A stretch of 64,000 nt of DNA from the NCBI GenBank assembly GCA_022562055.1, contig JADFQA010000005.1, positions 1 through 64,000 of the forward strand. The letters are read 5' to 3'. The notes beneath the pieces were generated by a model. That model did not search any database. It was not told where the DNA came from and was given only the letters and a program-made list of their open reading frames with translations. The position numbers and the translations under genes are program-made. Below are positions 8,612-17,194 of this stretch, piece after piece. Each line of letters starts with the position of its first letter. The stretch's first letter is position 1. This stretch comes from Acidobacteriota bacterium. GTDB lineage: Bacteria; Actinomycetota; Acidimicrobiia; Spongiisociales; UBA5794.

Positions 8612-9720
8612 CCGTCCCTGAGTTGTCCGCTCAAAGGAGCCTGGGCGCCCAGTGTTTCCGGCCCGACCGCAGTTGCCGCGTGGATTGCCTCGAGCGGCGT
8701 CATCCCGGCGTCAACCAGATACTTGATTTCGAGGCCGTGGGTTCCGTACAAAGGTCCGCTGAAAAATATGTCGGTCCCCATGGCAATCTTGACTCCTGCG
8801 GCTACGGCGATCTTAAGCGCGAGGGCGTGCTGGTCGCCGATCATGACGGCCTTGCGGTACGCGTACGGCGGCATTGTGGACTCCATTTCAAGGATGGCAG
8901 CGATCACGAACCGGGTCGGGACGAGAATCGCATCCGCCTCGATCATTGCCTCCGCGGCCTCCTCGTCAAGGTAGGAGCCGTGCTCGATGGTCTTAACGCC
9001 GGCTTCGAGGGCGGCCATGATCCCTGGTTTTCCGTGACAGTGTGCCCCGACGATTCGCTCGGCTCTCGCAGCTTCTTCAACGATTGCTTCGAGTTCACCT
9101 GATGAGAACTGTTGGTGGATGGGGTGGTCGATTTCACTCATGACACCACCCGACGCACAAACTTTGATGACCCTCGCACCTTTGCGGAGCTGCATGCGCA
9201 CGGCCTTAAGACATTCGGGTATGCCGTCGGCGATCGCGCCGAACGTGAGGTTGCGAACGACTAGCGATTCGACGAAATCGAGCGGGTATCCGTGGATGTC
9301 GGCGTGTCCACCCGTTATCGACAGGATCGCCCCGGCACTGTACAGCGATGGCCCGATCAGCGTGCCCTCGTCGATGGCCTGGCTTAGGTAGATGCCGTTG
9401 CCTCCCATTTCTCTCACGCTCGTGACGCCACCCATGATCGTTGCAGTGAGGTCTTGCGCGGCGCGTGCGCCGGCGAGCGACGGGTGGGCCTTGAGCGCTA
9501 GCTCGATGTTCGGGACGTTGATCCCGAAGTAGTGGCCGTGGCATTCCCAAAGCCCGGGCATCAAGGTTTCGACGTTCGTCGCCGGCTCAGGGCTGTCTGC
9601 GGGAAGCTCTGCCGTTGGTCCGATCCATGTGATCGTGGCAGCGTCGAATAGCACGGATCCATTGGCGATCGGCTCGCCGTCACCCGGAATTACTTGAGTG
9701 GCGTCAATGCGGGTGGTCAT
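8488..9720 (-). CDS. Amidohydrolase-family metal-dependent hydrolase
   Basis: 410 residues from ATG 9720. A composite beta-sandwich and TIM barrel of the amidohydrolase superfamily, closest to the imidazolonepropionase/Xaa-Pro dipeptidase-like group. The metal ligands can be followed: the HxH motif in GLWECHGHYF, the carbamylated-lysine candidate in VIKVCASGG, the histidines in VGAHCHGKPG and TIEHGSYLD, and the late Asp in AMGTDIFFS. The family hydrolyses cyclic amides or dipeptide-like bonds; the substrate cannot be read from sequence. No signal peptide is seen, so it is cytoplasmic. It stands alone on the minus strand between clpX and valS. Confidence 0.85.
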   Translation of the reverse strand: MTTRIDATQVIPGDGEPIANGSVLFDAATITWIGPTAELPADSPEPATNVETLMPGLWECHGHYFGINVPNIELALKAHPSLAGARAAQDLTATIMGGVTSVREMGGNGIYLSQAIDEGTLIGPSLYSAGAILSITGGHADIHGYPLDFVESLVVRNLTFGAIADGIPECLKAVRMQLRKGARVIKVCASGGVMSEIDHPIHQQFSSGELEAIVEEAARAERIVGAHCHGKPGIMAALEAGVKTIEHGSYLDEEAAEAMIEADAILVPTRFVIAAILEMESTMPPYAYRKAVMIGDQHALALKIAVAAGVKIAMGTDIFFSGPLYGTHGLEIKYLVDAGMTPLEAIHAATAVGPETLGAQAPLSGQLRDGYDADLIALDWDPTDDVSGWGDPDRITHVWKSGKVVKAPVG

Positions 9721-9850
9721 GGTATCCGTCCTTGTTTCGTCGGCCCCACGTTAGCGAGGCCGTCTCTCGGGCGGCCCAGGCGCCGACGGCGACCTCATGC
9801 CGAACGCGGGGTTGGGTAACTAGTCATTCGACGTTCGAGGTCTTTGTATC

Positions 9851-9877
9851 TGTACGACCACTCTCTGTGGTCGTACA
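9851..9877. repeat. 11-bp perfect inverted repeat
   Basis: TGTACGACCAC and GTGGTCGTACA, separated by TCTCT. It is long enough to be a stable RNA hairpin or a dyad operator. It lies about 130 bases from the amidohydrolase start and 270 bases from valS. Confidence 0.7.
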
Positions 9878-9970
9878 TTGCTACAGAGCACCCAGGGAAG
9901 CGATTCCGTTGTGTGTGTCGGCTTCTAAGTGGGGCGGAGTCGACGTTTCGGTTCGGGCTTTTTGGTTTGC

Positions 9971-9995
9971 CGGAGTGTTGGTTACACACACTCCG
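9971..9995. repeat. 8-bp inverted repeat
   Basis: CGGAGTGT at 9971-9978 pairs with ACACTCCG at 9988-9995 across a 9-base loop. It is the second of three hairpins in this region. Confidence 0.55.
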
Positions 9996-10065
9996 CGTGG
10001 GTAAGCCGCTTTCTGGTAGGGACCAACTGCTGTGTAGGAACAGACGTGCGCAAGCGATGGGACAT

Positions 10066-10090
10066 GGATCCGGGGTAAAGCCCCGGATCC
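10066..10090. terminator. 10-bp GC-rich hairpin before valS
   Basis: GGATCCGGGG and CCCCGGATCC form a perfect stem with loop TAAAG. It is very stable but followed by GGTGCG rather than a T-run. It could be a terminator of an upstream transcript, or a leader element if transcription starts earlier. Confidence 0.5.
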
Positions 10091-10097
10091 GGTGCGT

Positions 10098-10103
10098 TAC
10101 AAT
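10098..10103 (+). promoter_or_regulatory. Candidate -10 box for valS (TACAAT)
   Basis: TACAAT sits 43 bases before the valS start. The -35 position falls inside the preceding hairpin and is not a clear match, so this is a weak call. Confidence 0.3.
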
Positions 10104-10145
10104 CCTTTGCTCAATCTCAGTCCGTTTGTGTGGAGACGCGGTGTG

Positions 10146-12734
10146 ATGCAGCCAACCTATAACCCCAAGGCGATCGAGTCTCGCTGGTATGAGGTCTGGG
10201 AAGATGCAGGAGCCTTTCGCCCCGAGATACGCCCAGACGGCGAGCCGTTCACGATTTCCATCCCGCCGCCCAACGTCACCGGTGTCCTGCACATGGGCCA
10301 CGCCCTCAACGGGTCGATTCAGGACCTCATCATTCGCCGCAAGCGCATGCAGGGTTATGCCGCGCTGTGGGTGCCCGGTATGGACCACGCAGGCATTGCG
10401 ACACAAAACGTTGTCGAACGCGAACTGGAGGTTGAGGGGCTTTCCCGCACCTCGATTGGGAGGGCGAAGTTTGAAGAACGGGCGTGGGCCTGGAAAGAAA
10501 GCAGGGGCGGACAGATCATTCGCCAGCTCAGGACCATGGGTTTCTCTTGCGACTGGACCCGCGAAAGGTTCACGCTCGACGAAGGTCTTTCGGCCGCCGT
10601 CCGCGAAGTGTTCGTCACGCTGTACGAGCAAGGGTTGATCTATCGCGGTCTTCGGATCATCAACTGGTGCCCGTACTGCGCAACAGCCCTGTCCGACATC
10701 GAGGTCGAACACGAGGATGAGGTGGGCGTTCTTGCAGAACTCGTTTACCCGCTCGAAGACGGGTCCGGCACGATCACCGTTGCAACCACTCGGCCCGAGA
10801 CAATGTTGGGTGACACAGCAGTTGCTGTGCATCCCGACGACGAGCGGTACGCCAGGATGGTCGGCAAGATGGTTCGCCTCCCTCTCGTTGGGCGTCTGAT
10901 CCCAATCGTGGCCGACTCTGCGGTCGATCGAGAATTCGGAACAGGTGCCGTGAAGGTCACCCCGGCGCACGATCCGCTCGACTACGAGATTGGCCAACGG
11001 CATGATCTTGAGTCGATTGTCGTGATCGGAACCGACGCCAAAATTACTGACGCCGGCGGGCGGTTTGCGGGCATGGATCGTCTTGTGGCCCGGCCCGCTG
11101 TTCTCGAGGCGTTGTCGGAGATCGACGCCGTGGGAACGGTTGAAGAGCACTTGCACAGTGTTGGTCATTGTTCGCGCAGCGGTGATGTCATCGAACCGCT
11201 GCTTTCCACTCAGTGGTTTGTCAAGACGCAGCCTCTCGCCAGACCGGCGATCGACCTCGTCGAGAGCGGTGCCGCCGAATTTTCACCACGACGGTGGGAG
11301 AACAACTACTTCCGTTGGATGGAAGGCATTCGCGACTGGTGCATCAGCCGACAGCTCTGGTGGGGCCACCGCATTCCCGCGTGGTACTGCAACGACTGTG
11401 GCGACACGATCGTTTCGAGGACCGACGTCGTTGAATGCGAATGCGGCGGGTCGGTGACACCCGACGAAGACGTCCTCGATACCTGGTTCTCGTCAGCGTT
11501 GTGGCCGTTCTCGACTCTCGGCTGGCCCGAAGAGACATCCGACTTGCAGCGGTTTTACCCGACAAGTGTTCTCGTCACCGGCCCCGACATCATTTTCTTT
11601 TGGGTCGCACGGATGCTGATGATGGGGATCAAGTTCACTGGCGAAAAACCCTTCACCGACATCGTGATTCATGGGCTGGTGCGTACCGAAGACGGGGCGA
11701 AGATGTCGAAAAGTTCTGGAAACGTCATCGACCCGCTTGACTTCATCGAACGCTACGGTGCTGACGCGGTGCGTTTGTCGCTGCTGCAAGCCGCTGCGCC
11801 GGGTCACGACATACCGCTCGATGAGGCATGGGTCGAGGCAGCCCGAAAGTTTGGAAATAAACTGTGGAACGGCGTCCGGTTCGTCACGATGCAACTCGAT
11901 GGTGCGTCGGTGCCTGCCAACGGTGGGTATCCCGTAAACCCCACCGGACCCGATGCCTGGATCCTTACGAGGCTTCACGATGTAATCGCCGAGTACGACA
12001 CCCTCCTCGATCGATACCGTTTTTCGGACGCGATCGGATTGTTGTACACCTTTGTGTGGTCCGAAGTGTTCGATTGGTATCTCGAGTTGTCGAAGGCGAT
12101 GTTGCGGGACCCCGAGCGGGCCGAGACAACCAAGCAAACGCTTGGTGTCGTGATTCGAGACGTGTTGAAGGTCTTCCACCCGGTCATTCCATATGTGACG
12201 GAGGAGTTGTGGTCAGAGATCACCGGAGACGGTCTGCTGATTGTGGCCGATTGGCCAGCGCCGCCAAAGGTTGCCGATCCGGTCTCGATCACGGTCTTCC
12301 AAGATCTCGTTTCAGAGATCCGCCGGTTTAGATCCGAGCACAGCATCTCGCCCCGCAAGCCGTTCGTCGCCAACATGGTCGACGACGGCGCGGTCGCTGC
12401 TGACTGGTGGTCAGAGCAATTCAACTCACTTGTGAACACTGATGTGTCGCTCGGAGCCCCGGACACCCTGGTCGGACACGCCCACATCTCTGCAGGTGGT
12501 GTGGACCTGTACGTTGTGATGGAGGGCCTCGTCGACATCGAGGTCGAGCGTCCGAGAATCGAGAAAGCGATTCAAGACGCGCAGTCGCAGCTTCAACGTT
12601 GCACAGAGAAGCTCGACAACGCCAATTTCCGCGACTTGGCGCCCGCCGATATTGTGGCGAAGGAGCAGGCAAAACTCGTTGAGTTTGGTCAGCTCCTTGC
12701 CAAACTCGATCACCAGCTCGAGCAACTGGGATGA
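10146..12734 (+). CDS. valS: Valyl-tRNA synthetase
   Basis: 862 residues from ATG 10146, with GGAGA at 10132-10136; GTG 10143 is an equally possible start one codon earlier. It is a class I synthetase that charges tRNA-Val. The HIGH motif is HMGH at 49-52 and the KMSKS motif is at about 519-523. An editing domain (CP1) lies between them, and the C-terminal coiled-coil arm (VERPRIEKAIQDAQSQ) characteristic of ValRS is present. The stop codon overlaps the folC start as ATGA, so the two are translationally coupled. The valS-folC-ndk order is the usual actinobacterial one. Confidence 0.96.
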   Translation: MQPTYNPKAIESRWYEVWEDAGAFRPEIRPDGEPFTISIPPPNVTGVLHMGHALNGSIQDLIIRRKRMQGYAALWVPGMDHAGIATQNVVERELEVEGLSRTSIGRAKFEERAWAWKESRGGQIIRQLRTMGFSCDWTRERFTLDEGLSAAVREVFVTLYEQGLIYRGLRIINWCPYCATALSDIEVEHEDEVGVLAELVYPLEDGSGTITVATTRPETMLGDTAVAVHPDDERYARMVGKMVRLPLVGRLIPIVADSAVDREFGTGAVKVTPAHDPLDYEIGQRHDLESIVVIGTDAKITDAGGRFAGMDRLVARPAVLEALSEIDAVGTVEEHLHSVGHCSRSGDVIEPLLSTQWFVKTQPLARPAIDLVESGAAEFSPRRWENNYFRWMEGIRDWCISRQLWWGHRIPAWYCNDCGDTIVSRTDVVECECGGSVTPDEDVLDTWFSSALWPFSTLGWPEETSDLQRFYPTSVLVTGPDIIFFWVARMLMMGIKFTGEKPFTDIVIHGLVRTEDGAKMSKSSGNVIDPLDFIERYGADAVRLSLLQAAAPGHDIPLDEAWVEAARKFGNKLWNGVRFVTMQLDGASVPANGGYPVNPTGPDAWILTRLHDVIAEYDTLLDRYRFSDAIGLLYTFVWSEVFDWYLELSKAMLRDPERAETTKQTLGVVIRDVLKVFHPVIPYVTEELWSEITGDGLLIVADWPAPPKVADPVSITVFQDLVSEIRRFRSEHSISPRKPFVANMVDDGAVAADWWSEQFNSLVNTDVSLGAPDTLVGHAHISAGGVDLYVVMEGLVDIEVERPRIEKAIQDAQSQLQRCTEKLDNANFRDLAPADIVAKEQAKLVEFGQLLAKLDHQLEQLG

Positions 12735-14050
12735 CCGATTCGCCGACCATCATCGCGTCTTACGACGACGCGCTGGCATTTGTCGACGCTCGCATTGGGG
12801 CCGGCATCAAGCCAGGCATTGAGCGGATCACTCGGCTGCTCGACGTTCTTGGAGACCCTCAGCAGACAATTCCAATGATCCATGTTGCTGGAACAAACGG
12901 CAAGACAACCACTGTCTTGATGATTCGCGAGATGCTTGGTGGCCTCGGTCTCCGGGTTGGGACGTTCGTGTCGCCACACCTCCACGCCGTTGAGGGGCGC
13001 TACTCCGTCAGCGGTGTACCGATCACCAGAGACGAATTTGTGCAGGCCGTTGCCGACGTTGCTCCCTTCTGCGAGGCATACGAGGCGGCCTCGGGAGAAA
13101 CAGTCTCCTACTTCGAACTAACCGCCGCGATCGGGTTTCAGCTATTCGCATCCGAAGGGCTTGATGTCGCGGTTGTCGAAGTCGGTCTCGGGGGGCGCTG
13201 GGACGCCACCAATGTCGTCGACGCCGCAGTGTCGGTAGTGACCGGAATCTCCCTCGACCATGAGGCGATCTTGGGGAGCACAATTGCAGAAATTGCCGCC
13301 GAAAAGGTCGCAATCCTCAAAGATGCCGGTACGCTAGTGACGGGGCGGCTACCGGCTGCGGCCGACGGCGCAATGACATCGCAGGTGGCAACGACAAACG
13401 CGCGGTGGTATCGCTCCGGTGACGATTTCAATGTCGAGGGGACCGAACGCATCCCAACCGGCTGGATTGTCGACATCCAAGGGATTCACGGCTCCTACCA
13501 GGACCTCACGCTTCATCTCCACGGCCGACATCAGACAGCGCACCTCGCAACGGCCGTAGCTGCGACCGAGGCTTTCCTCGACAGGGAGCTGCCGGCCGAC
13601 CCACTTGTGTCCGCCGTTGATGCGATCCGGTCTCCGGGACGAAACGAAGTCGTCAGCCACGATCCGCTAGTTCTTATAGATGGTGCCCACAACCGTGAGG
13701 GGCTTGAAGGTCTTGCGAAAACCCTGGCCGAAGAGTTTCCCGCAGTTACGTCGTGGACCCTGGTCATCGGGGTTCGCGGTGACCGAGATCCACACGAGAT
13801 GATCACCTCCCTAGGGCCGCGAATCGGCAGCGTGGTCGCCTGTGCACCCAACGATTCCCAGGCGCTTTCGAACGAAGCCGTTGCATCCGCGGCCAGGGCG
13901 GTCGTTGGCGACGCCAATGTCTCTGTTGCTGACTCCGTGAAAGATGCAATGTCTATGGCATTGGAGGGCGTGGCGACAGGCAACGGCGTTGTTGTGGCTG
14001 GCTCGCTCTACGTCGCGGGGGAAGCCCGCAAGGCGATGGGCCTCGGGTAG
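12731..14050 (+). CDS. folC: Folylpolyglutamate/dihydrofolate synthase
   Basis: 439 residues from ATG 12731 (ATGA overlap with valS). It adds glutamate to folates and, in many bacteria, to dihydropteroate in folate synthesis. The Mur-ligase-like ATP-binding loop is HVAGTNGKTTT at 51-61. The GGRWDATN and SLDHEAILG motifs of the FolC family follow, and the C-terminal Mur ligase domain contains LIDGAHNREGLEGL. Length and motifs are complete. It is cytoplasmic. Confidence 0.94.
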   Translation: MTDSPTIIASYDDALAFVDARIGAGIKPGIERITRLLDVLGDPQQTIPMIHVAGTNGKTTTVLMIREMLGGLGLRVGTFVSPHLHAVEGRYSVSGVPITRDEFVQAVADVAPFCEAYEAASGETVSYFELTAAIGFQLFASEGLDVAVVEVGLGGRWDATNVVDAAVSVVTGISLDHEAILGSTIAEIAAEKVAILKDAGTLVTGRLPAAADGAMTSQVATTNARWYRSGDDFNVEGTERIPTGWIVDIQGIHGSYQDLTLHLHGRHQTAHLATAVAATEAFLDRELPADPLVSAVDAIRSPGRNEVVSHDPLVLIDGAHNREGLEGLAKTLAEEFPAVTSWTLVIGVRGDRDPHEMITSLGPRIGSVVACAPNDSQALSNEAVASAARAVVGDANVSVADSVKDAMSMALEGVATGNGVVVAGSLYVAGEARKAMGLG

Positions 14051-14141
14051 AGCCAACAAGAAGGACCGTACATGGCACATGATCTGGCAGCGAGGGTCGT
14101 CTTGCACAATCGGTCAATTCCTGCTCGCCAAGTCGACCCGG

Positions 14142-14147
14142 TATACT
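14142..14147 (+). promoter_or_regulatory. Candidate -10 box for ndk (TATACT)
   Basis: TATACT lies 48 bases before ndk in the 144-base gap after folC. A TTCCTG at 14118-14123 is a poor -35. The call rests on the -10 alone. Confidence 0.35.
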
Positions 14148-14194
14148 CCAGCGTGCGGATTTCTCCGCTTCCCCATCCATAGGAAGTCTTTGCT

Positions 14195-14599
14195 GTGTCT
14201 GTTGAGAGCACCTTTGTCATGATTAAGCCCGACGGCGTTGCGCGTGGGTTGATCGGCGAGGTTATCGGGCGCTTCGAGGCGAAGAACCTCACACTTACCC
14301 GAATGCGCATGTTGACGATCGACAATCAGCTTGCCGAAACGCACTACGCCGAGCATGTCGATCTGCCATTTTTTCCCGAACTTCTGTCTTTCATCACCAG
14401 CGGACCCGTTGTTGCAATGGAGTGGACCGGTGACGATGCTGTGGCAGTTGCGAGAAATCTGATGGGGTTGACCAATCCTGTCGAAGCGGCTCCTGGCACG
14501 ATCCGCGGTGATCTTGCACTCTTGATAGGTGAGAACATCGTCCACGGGTCTGACAGCTCCGGCAGTGCATCCCGCGAGCTTGACATTTTCTTCGGATAA
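14195..14599 (+). CDS. ndk: Nucleoside diphosphate kinase
   Basis: 134 residues from GTG 14195, with AGGAAG upstream. It transfers the gamma phosphate from ATP to NDPs through a phosphohistidine; the active-site His117 is in the NIVHGSD motif. The N-terminal [16 protein letters not shown] is the family signature. Length matches bacterial Ndk (about 130-150). It is a stand-alone cytoplasmic enzyme placed between folC and the cell-shape operon. Confidence 0.96.
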   Translation: MSVESTFVMIKPDGVARGLIGEVIGRFEAKNLTLTRMRMLTIDNQLAETHYAEHVDLPFFPELLSFITSGPVVAMEWTGDDAVAVARNLMGLTNPVEAAPGTIRGDLALLIGENIVHGSDSSGSASRELDIFFG

Positions 14600-14643
14600 G
14601 CCACCGTGAACCGCCGCGTCCCCCTTATCCACCGCTATCGGGT

Positions 14644-14649
14644 TACACT
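14644..14649 (+). promoter_or_regulatory. Candidate -10 box for the mre operon (TACACT)
   Basis: TACACT lies 33 bases before mreB in the 82-base gap after ndk. No good -35 is seen. Confidence 0.3.
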
Positions 14650-14681
14650 GTTAGCAGTCCGCCTGGAAGGCTCTTTCCGCA

Positions 14682-15713
14682 ATGAGTAGATGGTTCCCAG
14701 GTGCCGGCCGGGACATGGCAATCGACCTTGGCACCGCAAATACGCTTGTGTTCGTGCGCGGCCAGGGCATTGTCCTCAATGAGCCCTCGGTGGTGGCGAT
14801 CAACACACGCGACAACAAACCTCTCGAAGTCGGGATGGAGGCTAAGCGGATGATCGGACGTACGCCGTCCTATATCCAAGCCATTCGGCCACTCCGGCAA
14901 GGTGTCATTGCTGATTTCGATATCACCGAGAAAATGTTGCGGTATTTCATCGATAAAGTGCAAGACCGCCGTTTCGGTGCCCGCCCGAGAATCGTGATCT
15001 GTGTGCCGTCAGGCATCACCGCTGTCGAGCGCCGCGCGGTAGAAGAGGCTGCGTACCACGCAGGCGCCAGGCGTGCCTACACGATCGAGGAGCCGATGGC
15101 AGCCGCGATCGGCGTCGGGCTTCCCGTACATGAGCCCACCGGGTCGATGGTTGTCGACATGGGCGGCGGCACCACCGAAGTGGCGGTCATCTCACTTGGT
15201 GGGATTGTCGTGTCGAAATCCTCCCGCATCGGCGGCGACGACCTCGATGAGGCGATCATCAACTGGGTGAAGAAGGAGTACAACCTCATGCTCGGCGAAC
15301 GCACAGCCGAGCAGCTCAAGATGGCGATCGGATCAGCGTGGCCGTACGCCGACGAGCCTTCGGCCGAGGTACGCGGTCGCGATCTCATCTCGGGTCTGCC
15401 CAAGACGGTGCTACTTTCGACGCCTGAGGTCCGTGAAGCGATCGAAGAGCCCATCCAGGCTGTCGTTGACACGATCAAACTTACGCTCGACAAAACACCT
15501 CCCGAACTCTCCGCCGACGTCATGGAGCGCGGCATCGTGCTTACCGGAGGCGGGGCGTTGTTACGAGGTCTGGATCTGCGTTTGGCCAGCGAAACCGGTA
15601 TGCCCATCATCACCGTTGACAAACCTCTCCAATCCGTCGTGCTTGGCTCGGGAGCCTGTCTTGAGGAGTTCGACATTCTTCACGTCGTCCTCCAGTCCTC
15701 TGGCCGGGCGTAG
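14682..15713 (+). CDS. mreB: Rod-shape actin homologue MreB
   Basis: 343 residues from ATG 14682, with TGGAAGG upstream. It is a bacterial actin that polymerises under the membrane and guides side-wall peptidoglycan synthesis. The ATPase fold motifs are present: phosphate 1 [11 protein letters not shown], phosphate 2 [18 protein letters not shown], and the adenosine motif [15 protein letters not shown]. It heads a five-gene elongasome cluster (mreB, mreC, mreD, mrdA, rodA). The presence of the whole set implies a rod-shaped or elongating cell with dispersed wall growth, unlike the polar growth of mycolata and Streptomyces. Confidence 0.96.
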   Translation: MSRWFPGAGRDMAIDLGTANTLVFVRGQGIVLNEPSVVAINTRDNKPLEVGMEAKRMIGRTPSYIQAIRPLRQGVIADFDITEKMLRYFIDKVQDRRFGARPRIVICVPSGITAVERRAVEEAAYHAGARRAYTIEEPMAAAIGVGLPVHEPTGSMVVDMGGGTTEVAVISLGGIVVSKSSRIGGDDLDEAIINWVKKEYNLMLGERTAEQLKMAIGSAWPYADEPSAEVRGRDLISGLPKTVLLSTPEVREAIEEPIQAVVDTIKLTLDKTPPELSADVMERGIVLTGGGALLRGLDLRLASETGMPIITVDKPLQSVVLGSGACLEEFDILHVVLQSSGRA

Positions 15714-15748
15714 GACACCGACCAGAACTCGCCGCATGGGTTCTCCAG

Positions 15749-15790
15749 CATGCTGCGCTAGTTCCGCATCATGCTGCGCTAGTTCCGCAT
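15749..15790 (+). repeat. Two 21-bp tandem repeats with ATG-CTG-CGC-TAG mini-ORFs before mreC
   Basis: CATGCTGCGCTAGTTCCGCAT occurs twice head to tail (15749-15769 and 15770-15790), and CATG of a third unit is the mreC start. Each unit contains an in-frame ATG-CTG-CGC-TAG. No clear Shine-Dalgarno precedes mreC. Confidence 0.8.
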
Positions 15791-15791
15791 C

Positions 15792-16685
15792 ATGAGGAGG
15801 TTCGATCGCTCAACGTCGCTGTTCATGATCTTGGTGTTTCTGTCTTTCGTCCTTGCAACCGTCGATGTTAGGTCTGCTGAGTCTGGCGCCGGCGACAGCC
15901 TGAGGTCGTTTGCGCAAGCGGCCTTCACACCTTTGCAACGAGCTACCGACGCTGTCACCAGACCCATTGTGGGATTCGTCGACGGCATAGCCAATCTCGC
16001 TTCGCTCAACGATGAGAACGAACGTTTGCGCGCCGACTTGCGCGAGGCCGAGCGGCGCATCCAAGACACCGCCGCTCTGGAAGCGAGAATCCAAGAGCTT
16101 GAGGCGACGTTGAACCTCGAAGTGCCGGGGGACTTTGCCACGGTAGCTGCCGAGATGTTTGCGCAGGGTCCCACCGGATTCGACCATGTTCGACTTCTTA
16201 ACAAGGGCAGCGCCGACGGGGTGGTTGTCGGGCAGGCGGTTGTTGACGAGAACGGGCTTATCGGGCGCATCGACCTTGTCAACGAGAAGACTTCTCGCGT
16301 AAGGCTGATCACCGACCCCTCGGTTGCCGTTGGTGTGAAAGTCGTGACGACAAGCGAATCGGGGTGGACCACGGGACAGGGAACCGGGTCGCTGACCCTG
16401 ACGATGTACCGTGCGACTCGCCCTGTCAACGAAGGTGACGGGCTGGTTACCCACGGTGGGCGGTTCCCGCCGAATCTTCCGGTCGGAACCGTTCGTGATA
16501 CCGCAACCCTTGCGGCCGGCTTTCAGCTCGTCACTGAGATCAACCCGGCTGTCGACTTTGGAAGACTCGGGCTTGTCAGAATTATCGTCGGGTTTTCCCC
16601 CCTCGATGCGCCGGAAGAACCTTTTGGCCCGCAGGCCCCGCCGATCACGGTGCCGACCGATGATCCAACCGATTTAGTGCAATGA
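15792..16685 (+). CDS. mreC: Rod-shape-determining protein MreC
   Basis: 297 residues from ATG 15792. A short basic N-terminus (MRRFDRSTS) precedes one membrane segment at about 10-26, then a coiled coil at about 70-105 (LNDENERLRADLREAERRIQ), then the extracytoplasmic double beta-barrel. It scaffolds PBP2 and RodA outside the membrane. A short Pro-rich acidic tail follows the barrel (EEPFGPQAPP). The start lacks an obvious upstream Shine-Dalgarno; an AGGAGG is present but lies within codons 2-3, and the start is preceded by duplicated mini-ORFs. The stop overlaps mreD as ATGA. Confidence 0.93.
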   Translation: MRRFDRSTSLFMILVFLSFVLATVDVRSAESGAGDSLRSFAQAAFTPLQRATDAVTRPIVGFVDGIANLASLNDENERLRADLREAERRIQDTAALEARIQELEATLNLEVPGDFATVAAEMFAQGPTGFDHVRLLNKGSADGVVVGQAVVDENGLIGRIDLVNEKTSRVRLITDPSVAVGVKVVTTSESGWTTGQGTGSLTLTMYRATRPVNEGDGLVTHGGRFPPNLPVGTVRDTATLAAGFQLVTEINPAVDFGRLGLVRIIVGFSPLDAPEEPFGPQAPPITVPTDDPTDLVQ

Positions 16686-17194
16686 ATCAGCGACGTGTCG
16701 GACTTGCTCTCGTGTTTGTTACAGCAGCGGTGGTGCTGCAAACAACCGTCTTCGTTTCCGGGCGAATCTATCCCTTTGGTTACGCGCCGATTCCTGTGAT
16801 CGTTGTTGTGCTTGCTTCGAGCCGCTACCTCGAACCCGAGACTTCGGTCGCTCTCGGGTTCACCGGGGGACTGCTGATGGACCTGCTTGGAGGCGAATGG
16901 CTTGGTCTTTGGGCTGGAGCGCTCACCACGGTTGCCTTTCTGGGGCTGCGCCTTGTCGACTCCGCCGACGATGGCAATCTCTCATTGGCCCTCGGTGTCG
17001 GTGCGCTTTCCGTACTCGGCATCGGGTTATTCGTGCTTACCGGTACTCTGTTTGGTCTACAGCTTCTCTCGCGCAGCAACGTGGCGCTTCTCATCGTTGT
17101 TCCGTCGCTGTACAACGTGATGATTGCGCTGCCGATTCTCGCTATGACAAAAAGATTGATGAAAGGTCGCCAGACCCCCTGGAGCTCCATATGA
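16682..17194 (+). CDS. mreD: Rod-shape-determining membrane protein MreD
   Basis: 170 residues from ATG 16682, overlapping mreC by four bases. It is almost wholly hydrophobic with about five membrane segments, including LALVFVTAAVVLQTTVF at the N-terminus and GFTGGLLMDLLGGEWLGLWA in the middle. MreD is a small integral partner of MreC in the elongasome and is identified by position as much as by sequence. The stop overlaps the mrdA start as ATGA. Confidence 0.88.
   Translation: MNQRRVGLALVFVTAAVVLQTTVFVSGRIYPFGYAPIPVIVVVLASSRYLEPETSVALGFTGGLLMDLLGGEWLGLWAGALTTVAFLGLRLVDSADDGNLSLALGVGALSVLGIGLFVLTGTLFGLQLLSRSNVALLIVVPSLYNVMIALPILAMTKRLMKGRQTPWSSI

Larger units (their letters stand above)
9721..10145. 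other. Gene-free region with three hairpins upstream of valS
   Basis: This 425-base gap separates the divergent amidohydrolase and valS genes. No coding frame was recognised. It holds three strong inverted repeats (9851-9877, 9971-9995, 10066-10090), the last just upstream of a TACAAT box at 10098-10103. No T-box sequence (the tRNA acceptor-binding TGG-ACC element) could be found, although an aminoacyl-tRNA synthetase follows. Confidence 0.5.

Noticed and set aside
9721-10145. T-box riboswitch before valS
   Set aside because: The conserved acceptor-binding sequence and specifier loop could not be found, despite several hairpins.
9795-11168. 457-codon minus-strand frame across the valS start
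   Set aside because: Antisense shadow of ValRS, which has the full HIGH and KMSKS motifs; no sensible protein pattern.
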